Positions 7,488 to 14,551 of a stretch of DNA of 25,640 bases are shown here, piece after piece. Where the stretch lies: positions 25,549 through 51,188 of the forward strand of contig DEIC01000124.1 of NCBI GenBank assembly GCA_002352285.1, read 5' to 3'. The position numbers were made by a program, and so were the translations under genes. Source of the stretch: Alphaproteobacteria bacterium UBA2784 (GTDB lineage: Bacteria > Pseudomonadota > Alphaproteobacteria > Micropepsales > Micropepsaceae). The first letter of the stretch is position 1. Each line of letters starts with the position of its first letter. The notes below the pieces were generated by a model, which saw only the letters and a program-made list of their open reading frames with translations, was not told the DNA's origin and ran no database searches.

Positions 7488-7501
7488 TTGACGCAGGTCA
7501 A
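7488..7501 (-). promoter_or_regulatory. CRP/FNR-family (FNR/FixK-type) binding site
   Basis: TTGACGCAGGTCAA is a dyad with perfect outer half sites TTGAC/GTCAA and a 4-nt spacer, the FNR/FixK spacing. It lies between the Lon-like gene stop (7511) and the Usp start (7432), centred about 62 nt before the start codon. The site at 73-86 upstream of the other Usp gene has the same TTGA(Y)-N4-(R)TCAA form. I infer shared control of the two Usp genes. Confidence 0.75.
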
Positions 7502-7510
7502 GCCCGCTTT

Positions 7511-9904
7511 CTACCGGTGCGCCGCGCCATGTTCTTTTGCGATGCGGGCAAACTCGGCAAGACGCGCCCGCACCTTCTCACGCACGGCTTCAGGATCAAG
7601 CCCCGTAAAAATCGCAATCGCCTCATCGACATGGGCAATGGGCGTCACGCTGAATTTGCCTGCCGCAATGGCATCGCGCACTTCTTCATCCAGCATCAGA
7701 TTGGTCACGTTGGACGCCGGGATGACACAGCCCTGAGTACCGGTCAGGCCGCGCGCCTTGCAGATTTCAAAGAACCCTTCAATCTTGTGATTGACGCCGC
7801 CGATCGGCTGGATGCGCCCATGCTGGCTGATGGAGCCCGTGATCGCCAGGTCCTGGCGCAAAGGCACATTGGCGATGGAGGAAAGGATCGCCAGAAGCTC
7901 GGCGGCGCTGGCGCTGTCACCCTCGACCCCACCATAGGATTGTTCGAACACCACGCTGGCGCGCAAAGCCAGCGGCGCATCCTGCCCGAACTGGCCTGAG
8001 AGATATCCTTGCAGGATCAGCACGCCCTTGGCATGGATGGGGCCGCTCAACGCCACTTCGCGCTCGATGTCGATGACTTCGCCGCGCCCGGCGCTCGCCA
8101 TCGCCGAAATGCGCGATGGCCGCCCGAAAATGACATTGCCCGCCGAAAGAACGGTCAGGCCGTTGATGCGGCCCACCTCGTGCCCTTCGGTCTCGATCAT
8201 GATCTTGCGGTCACGGATCATGTCGAGTGAGTATTCACGGATGCGCTCAGCGCGTTTGTTGCGCGCATCCAGCGCTGCCTTAACGTCACCGGCTCCCGCA
8301 ACCGTGCGGCCCGCAGCTTTCGCAAACCACGAAGCTTCCCGCACCAGATCGGCCAGAGGCGCCGTCATGACCGAAATCTTGCGCACGTCATCGGCCACGC
8401 GCACCTGCGCATCAATGATGGCGGCAACACCCGGCGCGTCGAACGGCAACAGGCGGTTGCGCGCGATGATGGCTGCTGTCAGGCGGCCCACCTCAGTTTC
8501 ATTCGTTGCATCGCGCGGCACGGTCTCGTCAAAGTCAGCCTCAACCTTGAAAAGCTCGGCCAGATCCGGATCAAGTGCGGAGAGCTGCATCGCCGTATAG
8601 CGGTCGGCAAAAAGGACGATCTTCACATCCAGCTTCACAGGATCAGGGTCGATGGTGGTTGTCACCATCACATTGCCCTCGGTCAGGATGTCATAGCGGA
8701 TTTCACCCGTGCGCAGCGCCCGCTTGAGCGCAAACCATGCAGCGGGCTGCACGAACAGCGCATTGGCATCCACCAGCAGGAACCCGCCATTGGCCCTGTG
8801 CAGCGCGCCCGGGCGGATCAGCGTGAAATCCGTAACGGCGCTGCCCTGAATGACGCGGTGTTCAATGCGCCCGATCAGCGTGCCAAGAAGCGGATTGGGC
8901 TCATAGACAACGGGCGCACCCTTGTTGGGATCGTTGGTCACAATCACATTGACGGCATAGCGCAGGAACATGTCGCCATTGAGCGCATGCGCCGCCAGCA
9001 TCTCGGGGCTTTCGGCCTCACTGCCATCAGGGCGCGCGGACGGGCGGAAGAGATGGATGTGGTCCAGCATGTCCTCGGCCACGTCATCCAGAAATGACTG
9101 CGCATCATTCTGCCCCTCAAACAGAACCCGCACCTCGTCAATCTGCTCCTTGATGACAGCGGCAGCCGTTTCGCGTTCCAGTGCGCGCAGGCGGTCGCGC
9201 CGCTGCTTTTCGTGGCGCGGCAGATCGGCCAATGACGCCTGCAGCATCCGGTCCATCGCCTGCATGGCGGCAATCACGCGGTTGCGGTCGGCCTCGGACC
9301 ATTTGCGGAAATCTTCCGGCGGCACGATCTGGCCGTCCTTGACGGGCGCAAAACTGATGCCCTGCTGGCCCGTCAGCATGACAAGCCCCTGCCCCTCGGC
9401 AGCGACGCGCACGGTATCGAGGCGCGCGCTGCCGATGGCATTGAATTCGGAATCGATGGCATCGCGGCGCTGGCGCCAGTTGGAGCCTTCAAAGATGGCG
9501 GGCAGCGCCGTGCGCAGATCGTCTATGGTCTGATCCATCGCCTCTTTCAGACGCGCGGCCGAGCCTGCATCCAGATGCAGCGCCCGCGGGCTTCTGGGAT
9601 CATCGAAATTGAACACATAGGCGCGGTCGCATGGCGCACCTTTTTTCTCGGCAAGCGTGCGCAACAGGGCGTCAATCGCCGTATGCTTGCCCGACCCGCG
9701 CGGTCCGATGGCCAGCACATTATAGCCGGGCTGATCGATGGCAGCGGCAAAGGCAACCGCCTCCAGCGCCCGCGCCTGCCCGATGGGAACAAGCAGCGGC
9801 TCAAGCTCCGCCGTCGTTTTGAATTTCAGCGATTTGGGGTCCGTCACCTTGCGCACATCGGCGGCAGAAAGGGGCCGGGGCAGTTCACGCTTTGCAGTCG
9901 TCAT
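7511..9904 (-). CDS. Lon-like ATP-dependent protease, AAA+ family (YcbZ/LonB-type)
   Basis: 797 aa. It lacks the N-terminal Lon substrate domain and starts directly with an AAA-like region. Walker A is GPRGSGKHT at residues 67-75. A long helical insertion with charged segments (about 150-260) interrupts the ATPase module, as in the YcbZ group (AAA_32 plus Lon_C). The C-terminal proteolytic domain has Ser664 in GGVEGDSASAAE and Lys707 in GGVNHKIEGF. Their 43-residue spacing equals that of the E. coli Lon Ser-Lys dyad, so it should be an active peptidase. Expected role: ATP-dependent cytosolic proteolysis, substrates unknown. ATG 9904 has no visible Shine-Dalgarno; a perfect inverted repeat lies just upstream. 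Confidence 0.92.
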   Translation of the reverse strand: MTTAKRELPRPLSAADVRKVTDPKSLKFKTTAELEPLLVPIGQARALEAVAFAAAIDQPGYNVLAIGPRGSGKHTAIDALLRTLAEKKGAPCDRAYVFNFDDPRSPRALHLDAGSAARLKEAMDQTIDDLRTALPAIFEGSNWRQRRDAIDSEFNAIGSARLDTVRVAAEGQGLVMLTGQQGISFAPVKDGQIVPPEDFRKWSEADRNRVIAAMQAMDRMLQASLADLPRHEKQRRDRLRALERETAAAVIKEQIDEVRVLFEGQNDAQSFLDDVAEDMLDHIHLFRPSARPDGSEAESPEMLAAHALNGDMFLRYAVNVIVTNDPNKGAPVVYEPNPLLGTLIGRIEHRVIQGSAVTDFTLIRPGALHRANGGFLLVDANALFVQPAAWFALKRALRTGEIRYDILTEGNVMVTTTIDPDPVKLDVKIVLFADRYTAMQLSALDPDLAELFKVEADFDETVPRDATNETEVGRLTAAIIARNRLLPFDAPGVAAIIDAQVRVADDVRKISVMTAPLADLVREASWFAKAAGRTVAGAGDVKAALDARNKRAERIREYSLDMIRDRKIMIETEGHEVGRINGLTVLSAGNVIFGRPSRISAMASAGRGEVIDIEREVALSGPIHAKGVLILQGYLSGQFGQDAPLALRASVVFEQSYGGVEGDSASAAELLAILSSIANVPLRQDLAITGSISQHGRIQPIGGVNHKIEGFFEICKARGLTGTQGCVIPASNVTNLMLDEEVRDAIAAGKFSVTPIAHVDEAIAIFTGLDPEAVREKVRARLAEFARIAKEHGAAHR

Positions 9905-9910
9905 GGGATA

Positions 9911-9949
9911 GCGCCATCATGGAGTGATGCGTTTCAGCCATGATGGCGC
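9911..9949. repeat. Perfect 12-bp inverted repeat upstream of the Lon-like gene
   Basis: GCGCCATCATGG (9911-9922) and CCATGATGGCGC (9938-9949) are exact reverse complements separated by 15 bp. The near arm lies 6 nt before the ATG of the Lon-like gene. It could be an operator for that gene or a 5' UTR hairpin that controls its start. The divergent HD gene begins about 100 bp away. Confidence 0.7.
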
Positions 9950-10050
9950 GGCTTTGATGACAGGCACAAGCGATATGGCGCGCGAATGCAGGCTTGCGCG
10001 CCAATCCTGCGCCATGCTTCAACCGCCTCCCGCACCAGAAAGCCCGATAC

Positions 10051-10686
10051 GTGCCCGCCAAACCCGCATCTTCCGCCAAAGCCGCCGCCGCCCGCGCCTG
10101 GCAGCGCATGCTGTCGGGCCGCAGGCTGGACCTGCTTGATCCCTCACCGCTCGACATCGAGATCGAAGACATTGCCCATGGTCTGGCGCGCGTCGCCCGC
10201 TGGAACGGCCAGACCAAAGGGCCGCATGCTTTTTCAGTCGCCCAGCATTGTCTTCTGGTCGAGCGGCTGGCGGGCGAACTGAAACCGCGTCTGGCGCCTG
10301 CTTTCCGGCTGGCGGCCCTGCTGCATGATGCGCCGGAATATGTGGTGGGCGACCTCATCAGCCCGTTCAAGGCGGCCGTCGGCATCGACTATAAGGCGTT
10401 TGAACTGCGCCTGCTTTCAGCCATCCACATCCGCTTTGGCCTGGCGCCTCTTCTGCCAGCGGAAATGACCGCCCTCATCAAGCGCGCTGATTCGGCGGCC
10501 GCCTTTTATGAGGCAACGCAGCTCGCCGGATTTTCGGTTGAGGAGGCGCGCAGATTTTTCGGCGTGCCCACTGGCACCAAACACTTGGCGCTGGAGCCGC
10601 AAAGCCCGACCGAAGCGCAGCGCCGTTTCCTGAAACGCTTCCGGGAATTGACGCATCTTCTGGCGCACCCCGCCGCCAGCGCGTGA
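10051..10686 (+). CDS. HD-domain phosphohydrolase (YfbR/5'-deoxynucleotidase-like)
   Basis: About 211 aa from GTG 10051. The metal-binding HD signature is visible: Arg50-Trp51 (VARWNG), His66 (FSVAQHC), His92-Asp93 (ALLHDAPEY) and Asp147 (KRADSAA). The order and spacing resemble E. coli YfbR, a dNMP 5'-nucleotidase, though the substrate here is not established. The frame stays open upstream to a TTG at 9994, but that extension (MRANPAPCFNRLPHQ) has no ribosome site and looks non-coding; the chosen GTG also has only a weak AGAAAG. It is the first of three closely packed plus-strand genes (HD, phosphatase, NadQ-like), which suggests a nucleotide/NAD-linked operon. Confidence 0.85.
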   Translation: MPAKPASSAKAAAARAWQRMLSGRRLDLLDPSPLDIEIEDIAHGLARVARWNGQTKGPHAFSVAQHCLLVERLAGELKPRLAPAFRLAALLHDAPEYVVGDLISPFKAAVGIDYKAFELRLLSAIHIRFGLAPLLPAEMTALIKRADSAAAFYEATQLAGFSVEEARRFFGVPTGTKHLALEPQSPTEAQRRFLKRFRELTHLLAHPAASA

Positions 10687-10735
10687 CAGCGCGCCGCCCC
10701 GGCCTTATGATCACGCTTTGAACGCGCTGGTCCCC

Positions 10736-11281
10736 ATGCCCAAGATTTTCGTTGCCCCGCTCTCTGGCATTGCTGAAGCGATTGAGGCCCACGGCCCCTC
10801 TCACCTGATCAGCCTGCTTGATCCGCACCACATGATCGAGACGCCCAGGGGCATTGATCCCGCGCGTCATCTGAAAGTGGGCGTCAATGACATTCACGAG
10901 CCGCGCGACGATGCCATCGCACCCGGCGAAATGCATGTGAAGGAGCTTCTCTCTTTCATCGATGGATGGGACCACCGCGATCCGCTGCTCATCCATTGCT
11001 GGGCGGGCATCAGCCGTTCGACGGCATCAATGTTCATCACGCTCTGCCACACCAATCCGCAGGCGAGCGAGCTTGAGATTGCGCGTGATCTGCGCGCCGA
11101 GGCGCCGCACGCGCAGCCCAACCGCCTTCTGGTGCGTCATGCCGACAAATTGCTGGGCCGCAATGGCCGCATGATCGAGGCAGTTGAGGCAATGAGCCCG
11201 GCGCGCATGGTGTTTGAGGGCCATCTGTTCCATCTGCCCTCGCGCCGAAGCGCGCACACCAAAAAGCCCGCGCGGGGTTAG
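10736..11281 (+). CDS. Tyrosine/dual-specificity phosphatase-like protein
   Basis: 181 aa. The active-site loop is HCWAGISRS, the HCX5R signature, with Cys88 and Arg94. Asp52 in NDIHEP sits where a general acid would be expected. The fold should be that of cysteine phosphatases. Whether it acts on phosphoproteins, phosphoinositides or nucleotides is unknown. ATG 10736 (MPKIFVAPL) is preferred; a TTG at 10718 would add six residues. It lies 49 nt after the HD gene and 7 nt before the NadQ-like gene, so the three are probably one operon. Confidence 0.85.
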   Translation: MPKIFVAPLSGIAEAIEAHGPSHLISLLDPHHMIETPRGIDPARHLKVGVNDIHEPRDDAIAPGEMHVKELLSFIDGWDHRDPLLIHCWAGISRSTASMFITLCHTNPQASELEIARDLRAEAPHAQPNRLLVRHADKLLGRNGRMIEAVEAMSPARMVFEGHLFHLPSRRSAHTKKPARG

Positions 11282-11288
11282 CCGCGCC

Positions 11289-12299
11289 ATGGCCGTGCGC
11301 GAAGAACAATCGGTTGTCATCGGCCTGAACGCCGCCGTCGTGGCGGTGTTCGACGATGCGCCGCATGTGCTGATCGTGCGCCATGTCAGTGAGGCAGCAG
11401 CCGGTGGCGTGCGACCGGAGCGCGATGGTCTTCCCTTTGGCCCGTTCGAACCCTTGGCCCACCGCACGCTGGAGGCGGGCCTGCGCAATCTCGTCAGCCG
11501 CCAGACGGGCCTGTCGATGGGCTATGTCGAGCAGCTTTACACCTTTGGTGATCGCGGCCGCCACGATGTGCAGGGCGAGGGTCCGCGCGTGGTGTCGGTC
11601 GGCTATCTGGCGCTCACGCGCGCGCAAGGTCTTGCGCCCTCGCCCGACACCGCCTGGCGGCAATGGTATGCCTATCTGCCGTGGGAGGATTGGCGCGAAG
11701 CCAAACCGGCGATGATCGACCGTCTGATCCGCCCGCGCCTGAAACTCTGGGCGCAAGGTGCAACGGGCGCCGCCCGCGAGGCGCGTCTCGAGCGCATCCA
11801 TCTCTGCTTTGGCCATGACGGCGCAGGCTGGGATGAGGAGCGCGTACTGGAACGCTATGAACTTCTCTATGAGGCGGGCCTTGTAGAGGAGGCGCGGCGC
11901 GACGGGCGCGAGATTGCACGCGAATTGCGCGATACGCCCGCCGATCTGGGCCGCCCGATGATGTTCGATCATCGCCGGATTCTGGCAACTGCCGTGGGCC
12001 GCCTGCGCGGCAAGCTGAAATACCGCCCGGTCGTTTTTGAATTGATGCCGCCCGAATTCACGCTGCTGGAATTGCAGCGCCAGGTTGAAGCCATCTCGGG
12101 CGTGCGCCTGCACAAGCAGAATTTCCGCCGTCTGGTTGAGGGGGGCGGGCTTGTGGAGGCCACGGGAAAACTCTCAACCCGTTCGGGCGGCAGGCCTGCC
12201 GCCTTGTTCCGTTTCCGCCGCGATGTGTTGCGCGAACGCCCCGCGCCGGGCGTGAAAGTCTCGGTAAAGGTCTCGACGCCGCGCGGCGCACGCAGCTAG
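11289..12299 (+). CDS. nadQ: NadQ-like Nudix-related transcriptional regulator of NAD metabolism
   Basis: 336 aa. An N-terminal Nudix-like domain (about 1-150) is followed by a C-terminal winged helix (about 235-320), including KYRPVVFELMPPEFTLLELQ and HKQNFRRLVEGGGLVEATG, which match the NrtR/NadQ DNA-binding domain. The Nudix box region (residues 51-75, ending LRNLVSRQTGL) has lost the catalytic REUXEE glutamates, as expected for a sensor and not an enzyme. In alphaproteobacteria the COG4111 family (NadQ) is predicted to repress NAD synthesis genes. No nad gene lies in this window. ATG 11289 follows the phosphatase stop by 7 nt; the frame is open further upstream but overlaps that gene. Confidence 0.75.
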   Translation: MAVREEQSVVIGLNAAVVAVFDDAPHVLIVRHVSEAAAGGVRPERDGLPFGPFEPLAHRTLEAGLRNLVSRQTGLSMGYVEQLYTFGDRGRHDVQGEGPRVVSVGYLALTRAQGLAPSPDTAWRQWYAYLPWEDWREAKPAMIDRLIRPRLKLWAQGATGAAREARLERIHLCFGHDGAGWDEERVLERYELLYEAGLVEEARRDGREIARELRDTPADLGRPMMFDHRRILATAVGRLRGKLKYRPVVFELMPPEFTLLELQRQVEAISGVRLHKQNFRRLVEGGGLVEATGKLSTRSGGRPAALFRFRRDVLRERPAPGVKVSVKVSTPRGARS

Positions 12300-12322
12300 G
12301 ATGAGGCCCTGACGGGGGTCAC

Positions 12323-13276
12323 ATGTTCCGTATTCTTTCTGCGCTCACGCTCATTCTTCTCACCATTTTGCCATCACACGCCACCGAGGCGCTGTGGGTT
12401 GAGAATGAAGCAACGGTGGAAACGCCCACCGGCACGCTCCATGGTTCCTTCATCCGCCCGATGGGCGAGAGCTTTGATGTGGTGCTCATCATCGCAGGCT
12501 CAGGCCCCACGGATCGCAACGGCAATGGCCCGCTGGTCGCAACTGATGCCTATGGCATGGTCGCGCGCGCGCTGGGCGAGGCGCAGATCGGCTCGCTGCG
12601 CTATGACAAGCGCGGCATCGCGGCAAGTGCTGCGGCGGGTGGCCGTGAAGAAGATTTGCGCTTCCAGCATTTTGTCGATGATGCCCTTGCCTGGGTTGAC
12701 TGGCTGCGCGCGCAACAGGGCGTGCGCCGCATTTTCATACTCGGCCATTCCGAAGGCGCACTGGTGGGAACGCTGGCCGCCCAAAGCGGCAAGGTTGACG
12801 GCCTTTTAAGTGTGGCCGGCGCGGGCGAGCGCATCAGCGACGGACTGCGCCGCCAGTTGCGCGATGGCCTGCCTGAGGGTCCGCTGCTCGACAATGCACT
12901 GGAGACGATTGCGCTTCTGGAGCGTGGCGAACCCGCGCCCAACGCCAATGTGATGCTCTATGGCGTGTTCCGCCCCAGTGTGCAGCCTTACATGATGTCG
13001 TGGATGCCGCTCGACCCGGCGGCCGAGATCGCAAAGCTGACCGTGCCGGTGATGATCATTCAGGGTTCAAATGACTTTCAGGTGCTGGTGCGCGATGCCG
13101 AGTTGCTGCATGCGGGAAAGCCCGACGCGCAATATGTGCTGATCGAGGGCATGAACCACACGCTCAAGGCGAGCGAGGCCGACCGCGCCGCCCAGGAACC
13201 CACCTATGCCGACCCCACCATCCCCCTCCACCCGGAACTGATGGGGCATGTGGTGGGGTTTGTGGGTCGCGAGTAG
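12323..13276 (+). CDS. Exported alpha/beta hydrolase
   Basis: 317 aa with a Sec signal peptide (MFRILSALTLILLTILPSHA). The core carries the nucleophile elbow GHSEG with Ser143, a preceding IAGSGPTDRNGNGP segment that resembles the oxyanion region of DPP/S9-like and dienelactone-type hydrolases, QGSNDFQV with the acid Asp, and EGMNHTLK with the catalytic His. It probably acts in the periplasm on an ester or peptide substrate that cannot be defined here. GGGGG just before ATG 12323 supports the start. It lies 23 bp after the NadQ-like gene on the same strand, so read-through transcription is possible. Confidence 0.88.
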   Translation: MFRILSALTLILLTILPSHATEALWVENEATVETPTGTLHGSFIRPMGESFDVVLIIAGSGPTDRNGNGPLVATDAYGMVARALGEAQIGSLRYDKRGIAASAAAGGREEDLRFQHFVDDALAWVDWLRAQQGVRRIFILGHSEGALVGTLAAQSGKVDGLLSVAGAGERISDGLRRQLRDGLPEGPLLDNALETIALLERGEPAPNANVMLYGVFRPSVQPYMMSWMPLDPAAEIAKLTVPVMIIQGSNDFQVLVRDAELLHAGKPDAQYVLIEGMNHTLKASEADRAAQEPTYADPTIPLHPELMGHVVGFVGRE

Positions 13277-13600
13277 GGCCCCCGCAAAGCATGAACGCTT
13301 CCTTGCACCGCCCCCTGGGGGGCGGTCGAACTTGAGCGAGCGATTGCGACGCTCAAGTTCGGGCGGGGGGAATTTTTGCCTCGACCTTCAATGGTGCCCC
13401 CCACCGATTTGCGCGAAGGGCGCAAATCTGCCTCCCCCAACCCGGGGGAGGCTCAAGGAAAGCCATCCGAAATGTGCGCATACGATAGACCAACTTGGGG
13501 CAGGCGCAAAAATGCGCCCCCTTCCCCCTTCGCGCCGGGCCCGCTAAACCCTCGGTCATAGACCATCCCGCGCGCCGCATACCGCGCGCCACAAAGACCG
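13277..13600. other. Gene-free gap between the hydrolase and glyQ
   Basis: 324 bp. Most of it is repeat copy C (13308-13452). The remaining ~150 bp before glyQ is GC-rich and must hold the glyQS promoter, but no clear -35/-10 pair or leader structure such as a T-box was seen. Confidence 0.7.
13308..13452 (+). repeat. Compound palindromic intergenic repeat, copy C (diverged)
   Basis: About 145 bp with the same four-stem layout as copies A and B but mostly different bases. Stem 1 is CCGCCCCC/GGGGGCGG. Stem 2 is GAACTTGAGC/GCTCAAGTTC. The centre is GGGCGGGGGG (13361-13370) against CCCCCCACC (13397-13405). Stem 3 is GATTTGCGC/GCGCAAATC. Stem 4 is CTCCCCC/GGGGGAG. A T-rich spacer follows the left half as in the other copies. 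The matching layout with changed stems suggests that base-pairing is what is retained. Confidence 0.75.
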
Positions 13601-14548
13601 ATGCCGATGCCGCCCTCTTCGCCTGTCTCCGCACCTGACCGCTCGTTTCAGGGCCTCATTCTCACGCTCCAGAATTATTGGGCCAAACAGGGCTGCGTCA
13701 TCCTGCAGCCCTATGACATGGAGATGGGTGCGGGCACGTTTCACCCCGCCACCACCTTGCGCGCGCTGGGGCCGAACCGCTGGAAATGCGCCTATGTGCA
13801 GCCCTCGCGCCGCCCCAAGGATGGCCGCTATGGCGACAATCCGAACCGCTTCCAGCGTTACTATCAGTTTCAGGTGATCCTGAAGCCCGCGCCCGCCAAC
13901 ATTCTGGAACTCTATCTCGGCAGCCTTGCGGCGCTGGGATTGGACAGCCGCGTGCACGACATCCGCTTTGTGGAGGATGATTGGGAAAGCCCCACGCTGG
14001 GCGCGTGGGGTCTGGGCTGGGAAGTGTGGTGCGACGGCATGGAGGTGACGCAGTTCACCTATTTCCAGCAGGTGGGCGGCATTGATTGCGATCCGGTTTC
14101 GGGCGAGATCACCTATGGCCTCGAGCGTCTGGCCATGTATGTGCAGAACGTCGATCGCGGCTTTGACATCGGCTTCAACACCACGGATCGCGCCTCGCCC
14201 GACTTCATGTCGTGGGGCGATGTCTATCGCCAGAACGAGATCGAGCAGTCGGGCTTCAATTTCGAGCACGCGAACACCGACATTCTTTTCCAGCATTTCA
14301 AGGATGCCGAGAAAGAGGCGGAAAAACTGTTGAACAGGGCCGTGGGCAAGAACCCCGCCTTCAACAACTGGCGCCACGTGCTGCCCGCCTATGAACAGAC
14401 GATCCGCGCCAGCCACACCTTCAATCTGCTCGATGCGCGCGGCGTCATCAGCGTGACAGAGCGCCAGGCCTATATCGGCCGCGTGCGCGCGCTGGCGAAG
14501 GCGTGTTGCGAAGCCTGGCTCGACAGCCCCATGGGCAAGGTGGGCTGA
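13601..14548 (+). CDS. glyQ: Glycyl-tRNA synthetase alpha subunit
   Basis: 315 aa, close to the usual ~300 for the bacterial alpha subunit. It carries the class II catalytic core of the alpha2-beta2 enzyme that charges tRNA-Gly. Hallmarks are FQGLILTLQNYWAKQGC, QPYDMEMGAGTFHPAT, CAYVQPSRRPKDGRYG (motif 2 region), and GWEVWCDGMEVTQFTYFQQ. ITYGLERLAMY is the motif 3 segment. ATG 13601 or 13607 (MPMP) may be the start; the upstream AAAGA is a weak ribosome site. glyS follows after 3 nt, so the two subunits are made from one transcript. Confidence 0.98.
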   Translation: MPMPPSSPVSAPDRSFQGLILTLQNYWAKQGCVILQPYDMEMGAGTFHPATTLRALGPNRWKCAYVQPSRRPKDGRYGDNPNRFQRYYQFQVILKPAPANILELYLGSLAALGLDSRVHDIRFVEDDWESPTLGAWGLGWEVWCDGMEVTQFTYFQQVGGIDCDPVSGEITYGLERLAMYVQNVDRGFDIGFNTTDRASPDFMSWGDVYRQNEIEQSGFNFEHANTDILFQHFKDAEKEAEKLLNRAVGKNPAFNNWRHVLPAYEQTIRASHTFNLLDARGVISVTERQAYIGRVRALAKACCEAWLDSPMGKVG

Positions 14549-14551
14549 GCC

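Noticed and set aside
9885..9920. Possible leader peptide MMALSHDDCKA overlapping the Lon-like start
   Set aside because: It begins inside the inverted repeat arm with no ribosome site; the overlap is more simply explained by chance.
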